Shown: positions 25,122 through 33,878 of the stretch, in pieces | How positions within the stretch are numbered: the first letter of the stretch is position 1 | How the letters are laid out: the number at the start of each line of letters is the position of its first letter | NCBI GenBank assembly: GCA_958295495.1 | Contig: OY282352.1 | Coordinates: 5,650,049 to 5,714,048 of the forward strand | DNA from: an uncultured Latescibacterota bacterium | GTDB lineage: Bacteria > Latescibacterota > UBA2968 > UBA8231 | DNA: 64,000 nucleotides | Direction: 5' to 3' | The notes under the pieces: model-generated | What the model saw: only the letters and a program-made list of their open reading frames with translations | Told to the model about the DNA's origin: nothing | Databases searched by the model: none | Program-made: the position numbers and the translations under genes

Positions 25122-25146
25122 GCAGAAAAGAGAGGAGAACCAAACC

Positions 25147-26430
25147 ATGCAAAAGTACATATTCGTCTCACTGCTGCTTTTGGCCGCTTTGCGCGCCGAT
25201 GCCAGTCAGGAGTACTGGCCCCAGTGGCGCGGACCCAACCACAACGGCGTCAGCGAGGCCGTGGACCTGCCGACGACTTGGAGCACGAGTGAGAACGTGG
25301 TCTGGACCAAGAAGCTGCCCTCTTGGAGCGGGAGTACGCCGGTGGTGTGGGGCGAGCGGATCTTTTTGACGTCGCCCAATACGGGCGAGGAGATCCAAGG
25401 CGGCGAAAAGCTGCTTTTGGGCTGCTTGTCAACGGCCGACGGCAGCGTGTTGTGGCAGCGCACTCTCGACGAGGGCAATGCCTATTGGCGCAAGCACAAC
25501 AACACCTCGCCCTCGCCGGTCACGGATGGGGAGCGCGTGCTGGCCGTGACCGGCACGGGGATGATCCGGGCCTTTGACCTGGACGGTGAGGAACGGTGGC
25601 ACTACGACTTGCAGGCCGAGCACGGCCCCTTCGGCCTGATGTGGGGCTACGCCTCCTCGCCCTTGCTCCACGATGGCCAGCTCTTCGTCGAGGTCCTGCA
25701 CGGGACGAACGCGGACGATGCTTCCTACTTGATTGCCTTTGACGCGGCTACCGGCGCGGTTGCGTGGCGGCGGGAGCGGCCGACCGACGCGGTGGGCGAG
25801 TCGCCGGACGCCTATACCACGCCCGTGGTCCTCGCACACGACGGCCAGACGCAAATCGTCGTCTCCGGCGGCGACTACCTCACCGGCCACGATCCGGCCA
25901 CTGGCGAGGAGGTGTGGCGGGCGGGCGGCTTGAACCCGGGCAAGGAGCGGAATTACCGGGTGGTTGGGTCGCCGGTGGCCGTCGCTGGAATGGTGTACGC
26001 GACCAGTCGCCGCAATCCAGTGCTAGCGTTCCGCGCCGGTGGCACGGGAGATGTTAGCGCAAGCCACTTGGCTTGGAAGTGGGCGGGGTCAGGAGGACCA
26101 GACGTGCCCTCGGCCGCTACGGATGGTAGCTATTTTTACATGGTTGACGACCGCGGGCGGGCTACCTGCCTCGACGCTAGGACGGGTGCGCTGTTGTGGG
26201 GGCCGGAGCGCACGGCCCAAGGGTCGGTCAGCGCCTCGCCGGTCCTCGCCGACGGCAAGCTCTACGTGGTCAACGAAAACGCGGTGACGACCGTGATTGA
26301 GGCCGGACCAGAATACAAAGTGCTGGCGACCAACGAACTCGACGGCGGCTATACTCTGTCTTCGCTGGCCATTGCCGGGGGGCGGATTTTCCTGCGGACG
26401 GAGTCGCACCTGTACTGCATTGGCCGGTAG
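25147..26430 (+). CDS. PQQ-like beta-propeller secreted protein
   Basis: 427 aa with a signal peptide (residues 1-19). The family-typical opening is 'YWPQWRGPNHNGVSEAVDLP'. Tryptophan-docking blade repeats follow ('LFVEVLHG', 'LIAFDAATGAVAWRRERP', 'CLDARTGALLWG'), giving an eight-bladed quinoprotein-dehydrogenase-like/BamB-like fold. These proteins are periplasmic, and most of this subgroup have no demonstrated enzyme activity. GGAG lies upstream of the ATG. It is one of six such genes in the window. It stands alone downstream of the HNH/YgiT chimera and converges with the ABC permease gene. Confidence 0.85.
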   Translation: MQKYIFVSLLLLAALRADASQEYWPQWRGPNHNGVSEAVDLPTTWSTSENVVWTKKLPSWSGSTPVVWGERIFLTSPNTGEEIQGGEKLLLGCLSTADGSVLWQRTLDEGNAYWRKHNNTSPSPVTDGERVLAVTGTGMIRAFDLDGEERWHYDLQAEHGPFGLMWGYASSPLLHDGQLFVEVLHGTNADDASYLIAFDAATGAVAWRRERPTDAVGESPDAYTTPVVLAHDGQTQIVVSGGDYLTGHDPATGEEVWRAGGLNPGKERNYRVVGSPVAVAGMVYATSRRNPVLAFRAGGTGDVSASHLAWKWAGSGGPDVPSAATDGSYFYMVDDRGRATCLDARTGALLWGPERTAQGSVSASPVLADGKLYVVNENAVTTVIEAGPEYKVLATNELDGGYTLSSLAIAGGRIFLRTESHLYCIGR

Positions 26431-26437
26431 GGGAGGC

Positions 26438-29400
26438 CTACCCTTCGGCCTTGAGGGCTGCCAGCAGGGGGCGGCGCAAAGCCCAGTGCGCGGCAGCAGC
26501 ACACGCCAACAGGCCGACGGCAAAGACCAAGCCGAGCAAGATGCCCAGCGAGGCCCAAGGCAAGGGTGCGGGGTCAAAGAGGCGGGGGGCCACGGCGATG
26601 AGGGCCGCGACGCTGCCGATCCCTTCGCCGGCTAGCAGGAGGAAGCCGTGCTCGTAGAGCAGCATCGCTCTTAGGCGGGCGCGGCGAAAGCCGCAGGCGC
26701 TCATCGCCGCCAACTCGCCACTGCGCTCGAAGACGTTGCGCAGAATGAGGATCCCCAACCCCAGAGTCCCCAAGAGCAGCCCGAGCAAACCGAGCGTCTG
26801 AAAGGTCGCCAAGTACGTGTTTTCGATGGCGCGGTAGCCTTGGAGGCGCTCGGTGCTCAGGGTGGCGTCGAGGCCATAGGCTGCTAGCCCCCTTTCGAGC
26901 GCGGCGGCGACAGGGGCTGGTTTTTCCGTTTCGACTAGGAAGTAGCCATACCCTTCGCGGGTGGGAAAATGCGCGGCGAAGTCATCCTCGGCAATGAGCA
27001 ACTCGCTCTGGAACAGGCTGCCGTCCAACAGCCCGACCAGCCGCAGGGTCAAGCCCTCGGCAAGCGGGATGTCGTCGCCCAGACCCTTGTGCAAAATCCA
27101 CTGCGCCGAATTAAAATCGCCGATGGCTGGGACGACGCCCGGCCCCAAATCGCGCTGGAGCAATCGCCAAGGGTTGGTGCGCTCGTCCGGCGTCAGGGCA
27201 AGGGTCTGCCGGAAGGGCCAGCCACCGCGCTGCACGAACTCGGCCGGTGCGCCGAGGACGCGCGGGGTTTGGGGCAGGTAGAGGTTGAGGCAGCTTACGT
27301 CGTCGCCGGGCAGGACGCGGAAGGGAAAAAAGTGCGCGGCATCCAAACCTGTTGACAGCCCCAACTCGAAGCGGCCGGCCGCGCTATTGAGGTCTTGGTG
27401 CAGGGGAATTTCTGCCTCGGCGATGAGCGCGAAGCCGCCCGTGCCCGGATCGTCTAGCCACTCGACCTGTCGGTGGGCCCCGGCGGCGACGATGACAAAG
27501 GTGGCGGCGGCGACGAGGGACGTGCAGAGGGTGCTGCGGCTGGGCTGGCGGGTGCTGTTGAGGAGGCCCAAGCCGAGGTTGGAGCTGAGGCGACCCGAGG
27601 TCGGAGCGCGCAACCATACCGCGAGCAAAGCCAATAGGGCCAAAAGGGCTGCGGTGCCGCTACCCAAGAAAAGTGCCGCGGCCGTGGCTGCGTCGGCCAT
27701 ACCAGCGAGGACGCTCAAGGCGAGGGCTAGGGCCAAACCGAGTGCGGCGAGGACGGCACTGCGACGGCGCGGGAGCCGCGGAGCCGCGTCGAGGGTATCG
27801 GCGAGCAGGGCGCGGACGGGCAGCCGGTGGAAGTGCTGCACGGTGCGCCACAGCGTCAGCGAGACCAGTAGCAAGGTGGATAGATAGCCTAGCCCCAAGC
27901 TGAGCCAGCGGCCGTGGAGGTGGAGGAAGGGGGTGCCGATAGCTTCCAACCACAAAGTGTGCAAGCCCACCAGCATCAGGTAGGCGTAGAGCGGGGCACC
28001 GGCTAGGCCGAGCAGGGCGCCCAACGCGGCTAGGGCGAGGCCCTCGCTCGAGAAGCGGCGGCTCACGGCGGCGAGCGGGTAGCCGGTGGCAAGCAGCAGA
28101 CCCGCTTCGCGCGCGCGTTGTTCGAGGCCGAACTTGCACAGCAGAACCACTAGTAAGGCGGCCGCGGCGATGAGGAAGAGGCTGAAGCCGATAAAGAGGC
28201 CGCTGAAGTCCGTGGCCCCGGTTGATGCTAGCAGGGCCTCTTGGCGGACGGGGCGCAAAGAGAAGCCGGTCGCCGCCGGCGACAGACGCGCTAGCAGAGC
28301 TTGGCGCAGGCTTTGGTAGTGGGCGGACGAGGGGGGATAAAAGCGGATGCCAGTCAGGGCACCGTGGCCGCGGCCCCAGAGGCGCTGGCCTGTATGGGCG
28401 GCGACGAAGGCTTTGGGCGCGGCCCCGTACTGGTCCCAGTAGGCTTCGTCCTGCGGGCGAATTTGCCAGATGTCGATGGGGAAAGGCGCGTCCCAAGCAG
28501 CCATATCGCCTTCTTCCTGCAATCCCGGATAGGCGGGCGTCAGAGTGGGGTCAATGGCCAAGCCGCGCATCTGCACAATCCCTTGGAGGCGGAAGTGGGC
28601 CTGCTCGGTGCGGAGTTCATGGCGCGGGCCGACCGCGTAATAGGTCAGGGAGATCGAATCGCCGGGGGCTGCGGCCAAGTCTTGGGCCGTCCAAGCGTCG
28701 AGGTAGAGGGCGTCGGCGGAGAGGGGCGGCGCGGGCCGTCCGTCGGCGAGGTAGAGGCCGGTGGGATCGTCGAGCGCGGTAACGGTTGAGTAGGGAACTT
28801 GGCGCCCATTGCCCATCATGGCGTTGGCCAGATAGGTCGAGAAGGTCGCGGTTTTGAGCCGTAGGGCGGCACCGCTGGCCAAGGCCGCGGCGCGGGTCGA
28901 GTCGTGGAGGACAAAGCGGGTGCTGGTAAGCTCGATGTAGTTGGAGTGCAGCGCGAGGTCCAGCTCGTGGTCGGCGAGAGTCAGGCGTTGGCCGAGGGCG
29001 CGTTGCAGGGCTTGGGGCCGACTGTCGGGCGCGGCCATGAGTAGGGCGTTGACTCGATCCTGCTGACCGAGGGCGCGCTGCAGGGCTTGGAGGTTGAGGT
29101 ATGCGTTGAGCGGCAGATGCTGCTGCGGTCGCAGGCCAAAGCGCCCCGCACCGCTGTCGGGCAAGACGCCGGTGAGCACTACGCGCAGGGTGGTGACCAG
29201 ATCGTCGGTAGCGCGGCGGCCAAAGAGGGATTCTCGATAGGTTGGGCTGGGGCGCTCCAACGAGAGCAGTACCGCATCGCCTAGTTCAATATCGAGGGCG
29301 CGTTGCAGCGAGGCGCTGACGACGAGCGCGGGAAACGGTTGGCCAGCCGTTGGCTCGAGGGCGTCGCGCAAGGCGGGGCCGTCTGCGGGAAAGAGGGCGT

Positions 29401-29707
29401 CGAAGCGGGCGTCGATGCCTTGGACCTGTACGCCAGCGGCGAGCGCGTGGGTCGTGGCGTGGCGGGCGCTGCCCTTGAGGAGGATGGCGGGCGCGTGGCC
29501 CAGCTCGGTGGCCAAGTCGCTGCGGAAGAAGTGCGCGGCGAGCAGCGCGTAATCGATGCGGCCTAGACGCTCTAGGGCCAAGTCGCGCAGGCTGCCGCGC
29601 ATGGAGTCGCCAACTAGGAGGGCACCGGTCAGGGCGGTTGTGGCGACAGCGGTCCCCAGCAGCAGCCCTAAGTGAACCCGCCAGTAGTAGATCAGGCTTC
29701 GACGCAC
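26438..29707 (-). CDS. ABC transporter permease, FtsX/MacB-like, large
   Basis: About 1089 aa from a GTG at 29707 overlapping the ATPase gene by 16 bp. This start gives the expected first transmembrane segment ('RSLIYYWRVHLGLLLGT'). One N-terminal helix is followed by a large extracytoplasmic domain, a central cluster of about six helices, a second soluble region and a C-terminal FtsX domain with three helices ('LGLLGLLLGTLGLGILILRN'). This duplicated FtsX layout matches permeases of the LolCE/MacB class, here fused into one chain and longer than the usual ~800 aa. It probably works with the adjacent ATPase to move lipids or peptides from the inner membrane. Substrate unknown. Confidence 0.82.
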   Translation of the reverse strand: MRRSLIYYWRVHLGLLLGTAVATTALTGALLVGDSMRGSLRDLALERLGRIDYALLAAHFFRSDLATELGHAPAILLKGSARHATTHALAAGVQVQGIDARFDALFPADGPALRDALEPTAGQPFPALVVSASLQRALDIELGDAVLLSLERPSPTYRESLFGRRATDDLVTTLRVVLTGVLPDSGAGRFGLRPQQHLPLNAYLNLQALQRALGQQDRVNALLMAAPDSRPQALQRALGQRLTLADHELDLALHSNYIELTSTRFVLHDSTRAAALASGAALRLKTATFSTYLANAMMGNGRQVPYSTVTALDDPTGLYLADGRPAPPLSADALYLDAWTAQDLAAAPGDSISLTYYAVGPRHELRTEQAHFRLQGIVQMRGLAIDPTLTPAYPGLQEEGDMAAWDAPFPIDIWQIRPQDEAYWDQYGAAPKAFVAAHTGQRLWGRGHGALTGIRFYPPSSAHYQSLRQALLARLSPAATGFSLRPVRQEALLASTGATDFSGLFIGFSLFLIAAAALLVVLLCKFGLEQRAREAGLLLATGYPLAAVSRRFSSEGLALAALGALLGLAGAPLYAYLMLVGLHTLWLEAIGTPFLHLHGRWLSLGLGYLSTLLLVSLTLWRTVQHFHRLPVRALLADTLDAAPRLPRRRSAVLAALGLALALALSVLAGMADAATAAALFLGSGTAALLALLALLAVWLRAPTSGRLSSNLGLGLLNSTRQPSRSTLCTSLVAAATFVIVAAGAHRQVEWLDDPGTGGFALIAEAEIPLHQDLNSAAGRFELGLSTGLDAAHFFPFRVLPGDDVSCLNLYLPQTPRVLGAPAEFVQRGGWPFRQTLALTPDERTNPWRLLQRDLGPGVVPAIGDFNSAQWILHKGLGDDIPLAEGLTLRLVGLLDGSLFQSELLIAEDDFAAHFPTREGYGYFLVETEKPAPVAAALERGLAAYGLDATLSTERLQGYRAIENTYLATFQTLGLLGLLLGTLGLGILILRNVFERSGELAAMSACGFRRARLRAMLLYEHGFLLLAGEGIGSVAALIAVAPRLFDPAPLPWASLGILLGLVFAVGLLACAAAAHWALRRPLLAALKAEG

Positions 29708-30363
29708 GTCCCCTCGCGCAGATGCAGGCGGCGGTCGCAGCGCGCAGCTAATTCGAGGTCGTGGGTTGCGATGACGAGGGCGGCTTGCTCGGCGCGGTGC
29801 AGTGCTAAGAGCAGGTCGGCGACGGTGGCGGCCGTCTGGCGGTCGAGGCTGCCGGTAGGCTCGTCGCAGAGCAAGAGACTGGGCTGATTGATCAAGGCGC
29901 GCGCCACGGCCACGCGCTGGCACTCGCCGCCGGAAAGCTCAGCGGGGCGGTGGTGCAGACGCTCTTCTAGTCCGACGGCGGTCAAGAGGGCGCGGGCGCG
30001 GGTGCGCCGGTCGGCTTGGGGAAAGGCGAGGGTGGGGATTAAGGCGTTTTCGAGGGCCGAGTACTGGGGCAGCAGGTGGTGGTTTTGGAAGACGAAGCCG
30101 ATGTGCTGGTTGCGGAAGCGGGCGAGTTGAGGTTCGGGGAGGGCCAGGGGGTCTTGGCCGCTGAGGACGATCTGGCCCGAGGTAGGCGGTTCGAGGGTGC
30201 CGAGCAGGTGCAGCAAGGTGCTCTTGCCCGAGCCGGACGGACCAATAAGCGCGAGGGACTGACCCTCCGCGGCGCGAAAAGAGACGCCGCGCAGCACGGT
30301 CTGGTCGCCGAGGGCAAAGTGCTTACAGACGTCGGTTGCGACGAGGGCTGGAGTTGCGTTCAT
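29692..30363 (-). CDS. ABC transporter ATP-binding protein (LolD/MacB-like)
   Basis: 223 aa from the ATG at 30363; upstream in-frame sequence is shadow of the thioesterase gene. Walker A is GPSGSGKST (41-49). The signature LSGGECQR, Walker B 'LLLCDEPTGSLD' and the H-loop 'VIATHD' are all present. The Q-loop is in 'GFVFQNHHLLPQ'. The 'DEPTGSLD' form is typical of the LolD/MacB/FtsE subfamily that powers FtsX-type permeases. It overlaps the upstream thioesterase gene by 4 bp (ATGA) and the downstream permease by 16 bp, so all three should be co-translated. Confidence 0.93.
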   Translation of the reverse strand: MNATPALVATDVCKHFALGDQTVLRGVSFRAAEGQSLALIGPSGSGKSTLLHLLGTLEPPTSGQIVLSGQDPLALPEPQLARFRNQHIGFVFQNHHLLPQYSALENALIPTLAFPQADRRTRARALLTAVGLEERLHHRPAELSGGECQRVAVARALINQPSLLLCDEPTGSLDRQTAATVADLLLALHRAEQAALVIATHDLELAARCDRRLHLREGTCVEA

Positions 30364-30776
30364 GGATGCGCCGCTAGTTTGCGGGCGATAAAGTCCGGGA
30401 TGGGAATGGCGCGGATGGCCTCGCCCGGATTGCAGACGCAGCAGGCGATCTTGAGCCGCCCTTGGGCTATGTGTTCGCCGCGGCAGTGGAAGTCGAAGCA
30501 CAAGCTGAGGGACTTCTCACCCTGCTTGTCGAGATGTAGATGGATATCGAGGATGTCCTCAAAGGCGACGGGGCGGAAGTATTCGCATTCGGCGACGAGG
30601 CGCGGCCAGCTAATGGTGTCGCCGTCGCGTTGGCTGTGGACGCTCAAGCCGAGGCTGCGCCAGAAGGCGTGCTCGGCGGCTTCCATGAAGACGAAGAAGC
30701 GCGCAAAGTGGACGATGCCGGCCTGATCGGTATCGGCCCATTCGACGCGGCGGTGGGTGCGGAATTCGCCGGGCAC
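30360..30776 (-). CDS. Acyl-CoA thioesterase, YbgC/4HBT hotdog family
   Basis: 138 aa from a GTG at 30776, two bases after the upstream TGA. The hotdog motif 'VEWADTDQAGIVHFARFFVF' includes the catalytic Asp of the 4-hydroxybenzoyl-CoA-thioesterase family, followed by 'MEAAEHAFWRSLGL'. The longer upstream frame overlaps the EamA-like gene out of frame and is rejected. The product should hydrolyse acyl-CoA thioesters. Co-translation with an FtsX/LolD transporter could link it to lipid metabolism or export, though this is inference from overlap only. Confidence 0.85.
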   Translation of the reverse strand: MPGEFRTHRRVEWADTDQAGIVHFARFFVFMEAAEHAFWRSLGLSVHSQRDGDTISWPRLVAECEYFRPVAFEDILDIHLHLDKQGEKSLSLCFDFHCRGEHIAQGRLKIACCVCNPGEAIRAIPIPDFIARKLAAHP

Positions 30777-30777
30777 G

Positions 30778-31248
30778 TCAGTTGCCTGGGCGGAAGAAGG
30801 TGACCAAGCAGCCGCCCAAGGCGGCCAAGACGATGCCGAGGACGAAGGGCCAGCGCACGGCCGCCCAGCCGCCAGCGGGCGGATGCACGAGCGCGGCGAC
30901 CACCGCGTTGACGATGGGGGCCCCGGCAAAGACGATGGACATGACCACGGCCGGCGTCCCCTTGGCTCCAAAGGCGAGCAGGACGCCCAACGCGCCGATG
31001 GCCCCGGCCATGCCGGCGGCCGTGGACCAGAAGATGCCCTTGGCCGGGTAGAGCCAACTCGCCCCATTGTAGGCTAGGACGATCAGCGAGCCAAAGACGG
31101 CGGTGAGCAGATAGGCCAAGCCGACGAAGAGGAAGGCTTTGTAGCGGCCGTTTACCGGGTCGGCCATGGCGATTTGGCCGGTGTGCAGCAGGACGCCGTA
31201 GAGGCCCCAGCTAAAGACGGTGAGGAGGGCAAAGACGAGCCAAGTCAT
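30778..31248 (-). CDS. Small EamA/DMT-like membrane protein
   Basis: A 156-aa, five-helix membrane protein. Hydrophobic segments begin at 'MTWLVFALLTVFSWGLYGVL', then 'FVGLAYLLTAVFGSLIVL', 'GMAGAIGALGVLLAFG', 'VVMSIVFAGAPIVNAVVAAL' and 'FVLGIVLAALGGCLVTF'. It is half the length of typical drug/metabolite transporters, so it may dimerise. AAAGGA precedes the ATG. It is the first gene of the run leading to the thioesterase and ABC transporter. Confidence 0.65.
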   Translation of the reverse strand: MTWLVFALLTVFSWGLYGVLLHTGQIAMADPVNGRYKAFLFVGLAYLLTAVFGSLIVLAYNGASWLYPAKGIFWSTAAGMAGAIGALGVLLAFGAKGTPAVVMSIVFAGAPIVNAVVAALVHPPAGGWAAVRWPFVLGIVLAALGGCLVTFFRPGN

Positions 31249-31323
31249 GGAGTAATCCTTTCTAGGTGGTGCGTCCCTTGGAAAATTTCAGTTTCTAAGT
31301 GCCATTTTATGTTGTAATCGACT

Positions 31324-32514
31324 TCAAATAGCAAACCACGGTCGCACCGCCACTCCGTTGCGCCGGTACGTGCGGTCGCCGCCGTAGATCAACGAAGCAT
31401 TCGCAAGGTCCTGTCCGGCGGTGCGGCTCCACCATGTAAGTGCGGTGAACGCATCGGAGCCGACCGTTTGTCCAGACTTGATCTCAATCGGGTAGAGCGC
31501 CGAGCCCCGTTCCACCAGTAGATCGACCTCGTGGCCAGTGCGGTCGCGCCAAAAAGACAGCAGGGGCTTCTGGCGGTGGTGGTGGAAGGCTTTGGCCACT
31601 TCGGCGACTTGGTAATTTTCAAAAAGGGGGCCGCGCAATGGATGGGTGGGCAGCATCTGGGGGTCTTTTATGCCCAGCAAGTAACAGGCGAGGCCGGTGT
31701 CGTAGAAGTACAGCTTGGGACTTTTGATCAACCGCTTGTTGAAGTTACGGTGGTGCGGCGGCAGCAGAAAGACGACAAAACTGGTTTTCAAAACGGATAT
31801 CCAGCGCTGTGCCGTATCTACGGCAATGCCGCAATCGCTGGCCAACGCGGCGCAATTGAGTACCTGCCCGACCCGACCAGCACATAAAGCTAAGAAGCGC
31901 TCAAAGGTAGCCATGTTGCCGATATTGACCAGCGCACGCACATCGCGTTCGAGATAGGTTTGCACGTAGTCGGGGAGCCATATTGCGGGCGGGATGTGCT
32001 GGTCGTGAATCCGCGGATAGAAGCCGGTGTAGAGAGTCTGCCATAGTTGGAGATGGGTCTTGTGACCGGCAAATAACGTCGCGGGGGTTTCGGGCACCGG
32101 CTGGACTTGGCCTTCGAGTTCGGCACGCGAAAACGGCAGCAGGTGCAGGATGGCGCACCGGCCTGCCAAGGTCTGCACAATGCGATCTATGAGTAGGAAA
32201 TTCTGCGAACCGGTCAGCACAAATCGACCCGTGCTACCGTCCGCGTCAACTCTGCTCTGGATATAGGAAAACAACTCGGGTGCTCGCTGGGCTTCGTCCA
32301 AAATGACCGGGCCGTCGAGTTGGTCGAGGAACCCTCGGGGATCCTCTAAGGCAAAGATGCGTTGGTCGGGATCCTCCAAGGAATAGTACCTATGCTGGGG
32401 GAAGGTCGCTCTGGCTAAGGTCGTCTTTCCAGACTGGCGCGGGCCGGTGAGGGTGAGCACCGGGTACAAGCGGGCATCGCGCAAAAGATACTGTTGTAGG
32501 GTTCGCCTAATCAT
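31324..32514 (-). CDS. AAA ATPase with DUF4143 domain
   Basis: 396 aa. An N-terminal P-loop 'TGPRQSGKTT' (about 23-32), Walker B 'GPVILDEAQ' and sensor-like 'FVLTGSQNFLLI' mark the AAA_14 domain. The C-terminal ~170 residues, with 'FENYQVAEVAKAF', 'FWRDRTGHEVDLLVE' and 'YPIEIKSG', are DUF4143, a restriction-endonuclease-like fold with the D...E.K pattern. These proteins are widespread and often mobile, and their function is poorly known. It is flanked by short intergenic regions and has no evident operon partner or strong ribosome-binding site. Confidence 0.88.
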   Translation of the reverse strand: MIRRTLQQYLLRDARLYPVLTLTGPRQSGKTTLARATFPQHRYYSLEDPDQRIFALEDPRGFLDQLDGPVILDEAQRAPELFSYIQSRVDADGSTGRFVLTGSQNFLLIDRIVQTLAGRCAILHLLPFSRAELEGQVQPVPETPATLFAGHKTHLQLWQTLYTGFYPRIHDQHIPPAIWLPDYVQTYLERDVRALVNIGNMATFERFLALCAGRVGQVLNCAALASDCGIAVDTAQRWISVLKTSFVVFLLPPHHRNFNKRLIKSPKLYFYDTGLACYLLGIKDPQMLPTHPLRGPLFENYQVAEVAKAFHHHRQKPLLSFWRDRTGHEVDLLVERGSALYPIEIKSGQTVGSDAFTALTWWSRTAGQDLANASLIYGGDRTYRRNGVAVRPWFAI

Positions 32515-32588
32515 ATAGCGTAGCGAATTTACGATTGAATCGTAAATCTGTCAAAACACCTGTCCTGAATTTTAACCGGATACACCAC

Positions 32589-33875
32589 TTACAGATACTG
32601 CTCGTACACGGCGAGCGTCCCGGCGGCCATAGCGTCGGCGTGGAAGCGACGGTGGACCGCCTCTTGGCCGGTTTGCCCGAGCTGGCGTCGCCGCTTTTCA
32701 TCGCGCAGCAAGGCGGCAAGCTGGTTGGCTAGGGCCTTGGGGGAATCGGGTTTGACGAGGACGCCGCCGCCGGTGGCCGCGACCAGCTCGGGGAACGCGC
32801 CGTGGTCGGGTTGGACCACCGGGATGCCGTTGGCTAAGGCTTCGAGGACCGACAGACCCTTGGGATCGGCGTAAACCGAAGGCATGGAAAAGACGTGGAG
32901 CGAGCAGAGGAAGCGGATTTTTTCGCGGCGATCAACTGCGCCGTGATAGGTGAACGAGTCGGCTAGCCCCCAGCGGCGAATTTTTTGCACCTGCTCGGCG
33001 AAGTAGGGCTTGTCATAGGCAGTGAGGTAGCCAGCGGCTTCGAGGCGCAGGGAAGCAAACTCGGGCTGCTCTTTTAAGTGCTGGAAGGCCTCGACGAGCA
33101 GGTGAAAGCCCTTTTCCGGGCATATTCGGGCGAGGTAGCCGATTTTGTAGGGGCCGTTGCCGGGCGGCGGTGCCGCTTGCCCGTGTCCGGTCAGGTTGAG
33201 GCCGAGCGGCACCACGTGGATTTTGGTGCGCGGCACCTGCAGGTACGCGGCCATGTACTCTTGGTAGTACGCACACGGGGCGATGAAGGCGTCGATGTCT
33301 TGGGCGCGTTGGCGCAGGATGTTCAGGGCTTGGGTCTTATGGGGTTCGACTAGGCCGTCTAAGAACAGGTCCTCGCCTTGGAGGGCGCAGAGGACGGGGA
33401 CGCCTAGTTGTGCTTTCAATTGCCGGGCCATGCCGACGAACATCGCGTTGGTCAGCTCGATGAGGTCGGGTTTGAAGTCGCGCTGGAGATAGGCGACGAG
33501 GCGGGTGAGTTCCTTTTGTTGGTTCCCCTCCTCGCCGGCGAGGATCGAGACGGTGAGCGGCCCTAAATCGCGGGCATTGGTAGAGGACCCAAAGCCGGCG
33601 AGGGTGCGGATCAGAAACGGGGAGTCGAGGACGCGGTCGAAGAGGCGATGCGTGCGGCGAAAAAACGACCACTGCTGTTGCAGGAAGATGTTGACGCCGC
33701 CGTAGAAGACGCGGTCGAGCGAGACGTTTTCCTCGTCCGTGCGCAGCGGCGTATAGGTCGGGATGAGGGCGACATCAGCGTTGCGGCGCACTAAGGCGGC
33801 CGCGAGCGCGTTGTCGTGAATGCAGCTGCCGCAGTACATGCCGGCCGCACCGGCCGTGATATAGGCGAGGCGCAT
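32589..33875 (-). CDS. Glycosyltransferase family 4 (GT-B)
   Basis: 428 aa. The N-terminal Rossmann domain begins 'RLAYITAGAAGMYCGSCIHD' and the C-terminal domain has 'IGYLARICPEKGFHLLVEAF' and the nucleotide-sugar motif 'PKGLSVLEALANGIPVVQP' (E-x7-E-like). It resembles sucrose-phosphate-synthase/PimB-like GT4 enzymes. The substrate is unknown. It is the last gene of the ten-gene minus-strand operon, 3 bp after the symporter stop, which suggests the operon's product or scaffold is glycosylated. Confidence 0.85.
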   Translation of the reverse strand: MRLAYITAGAAGMYCGSCIHDNALAAALVRRNADVALIPTYTPLRTDEENVSLDRVFYGGVNIFLQQQWSFFRRTHRLFDRVLDSPFLIRTLAGFGSSTNARDLGPLTVSILAGEEGNQQKELTRLVAYLQRDFKPDLIELTNAMFVGMARQLKAQLGVPVLCALQGEDLFLDGLVEPHKTQALNILRQRAQDIDAFIAPCAYYQEYMAAYLQVPRTKIHVVPLGLNLTGHGQAAPPPGNGPYKIGYLARICPEKGFHLLVEAFQHLKEQPEFASLRLEAAGYLTAYDKPYFAEQVQKIRRWGLADSFTYHGAVDRREKIRFLCSLHVFSMPSVYADPKGLSVLEALANGIPVVQPDHGAFPELVAATGGGVLVKPDSPKALANQLAALLRDEKRRRQLGQTGQEAVHRRFHADAMAAGTLAVYEQYL

Positions 33876-33878
33876 GCG

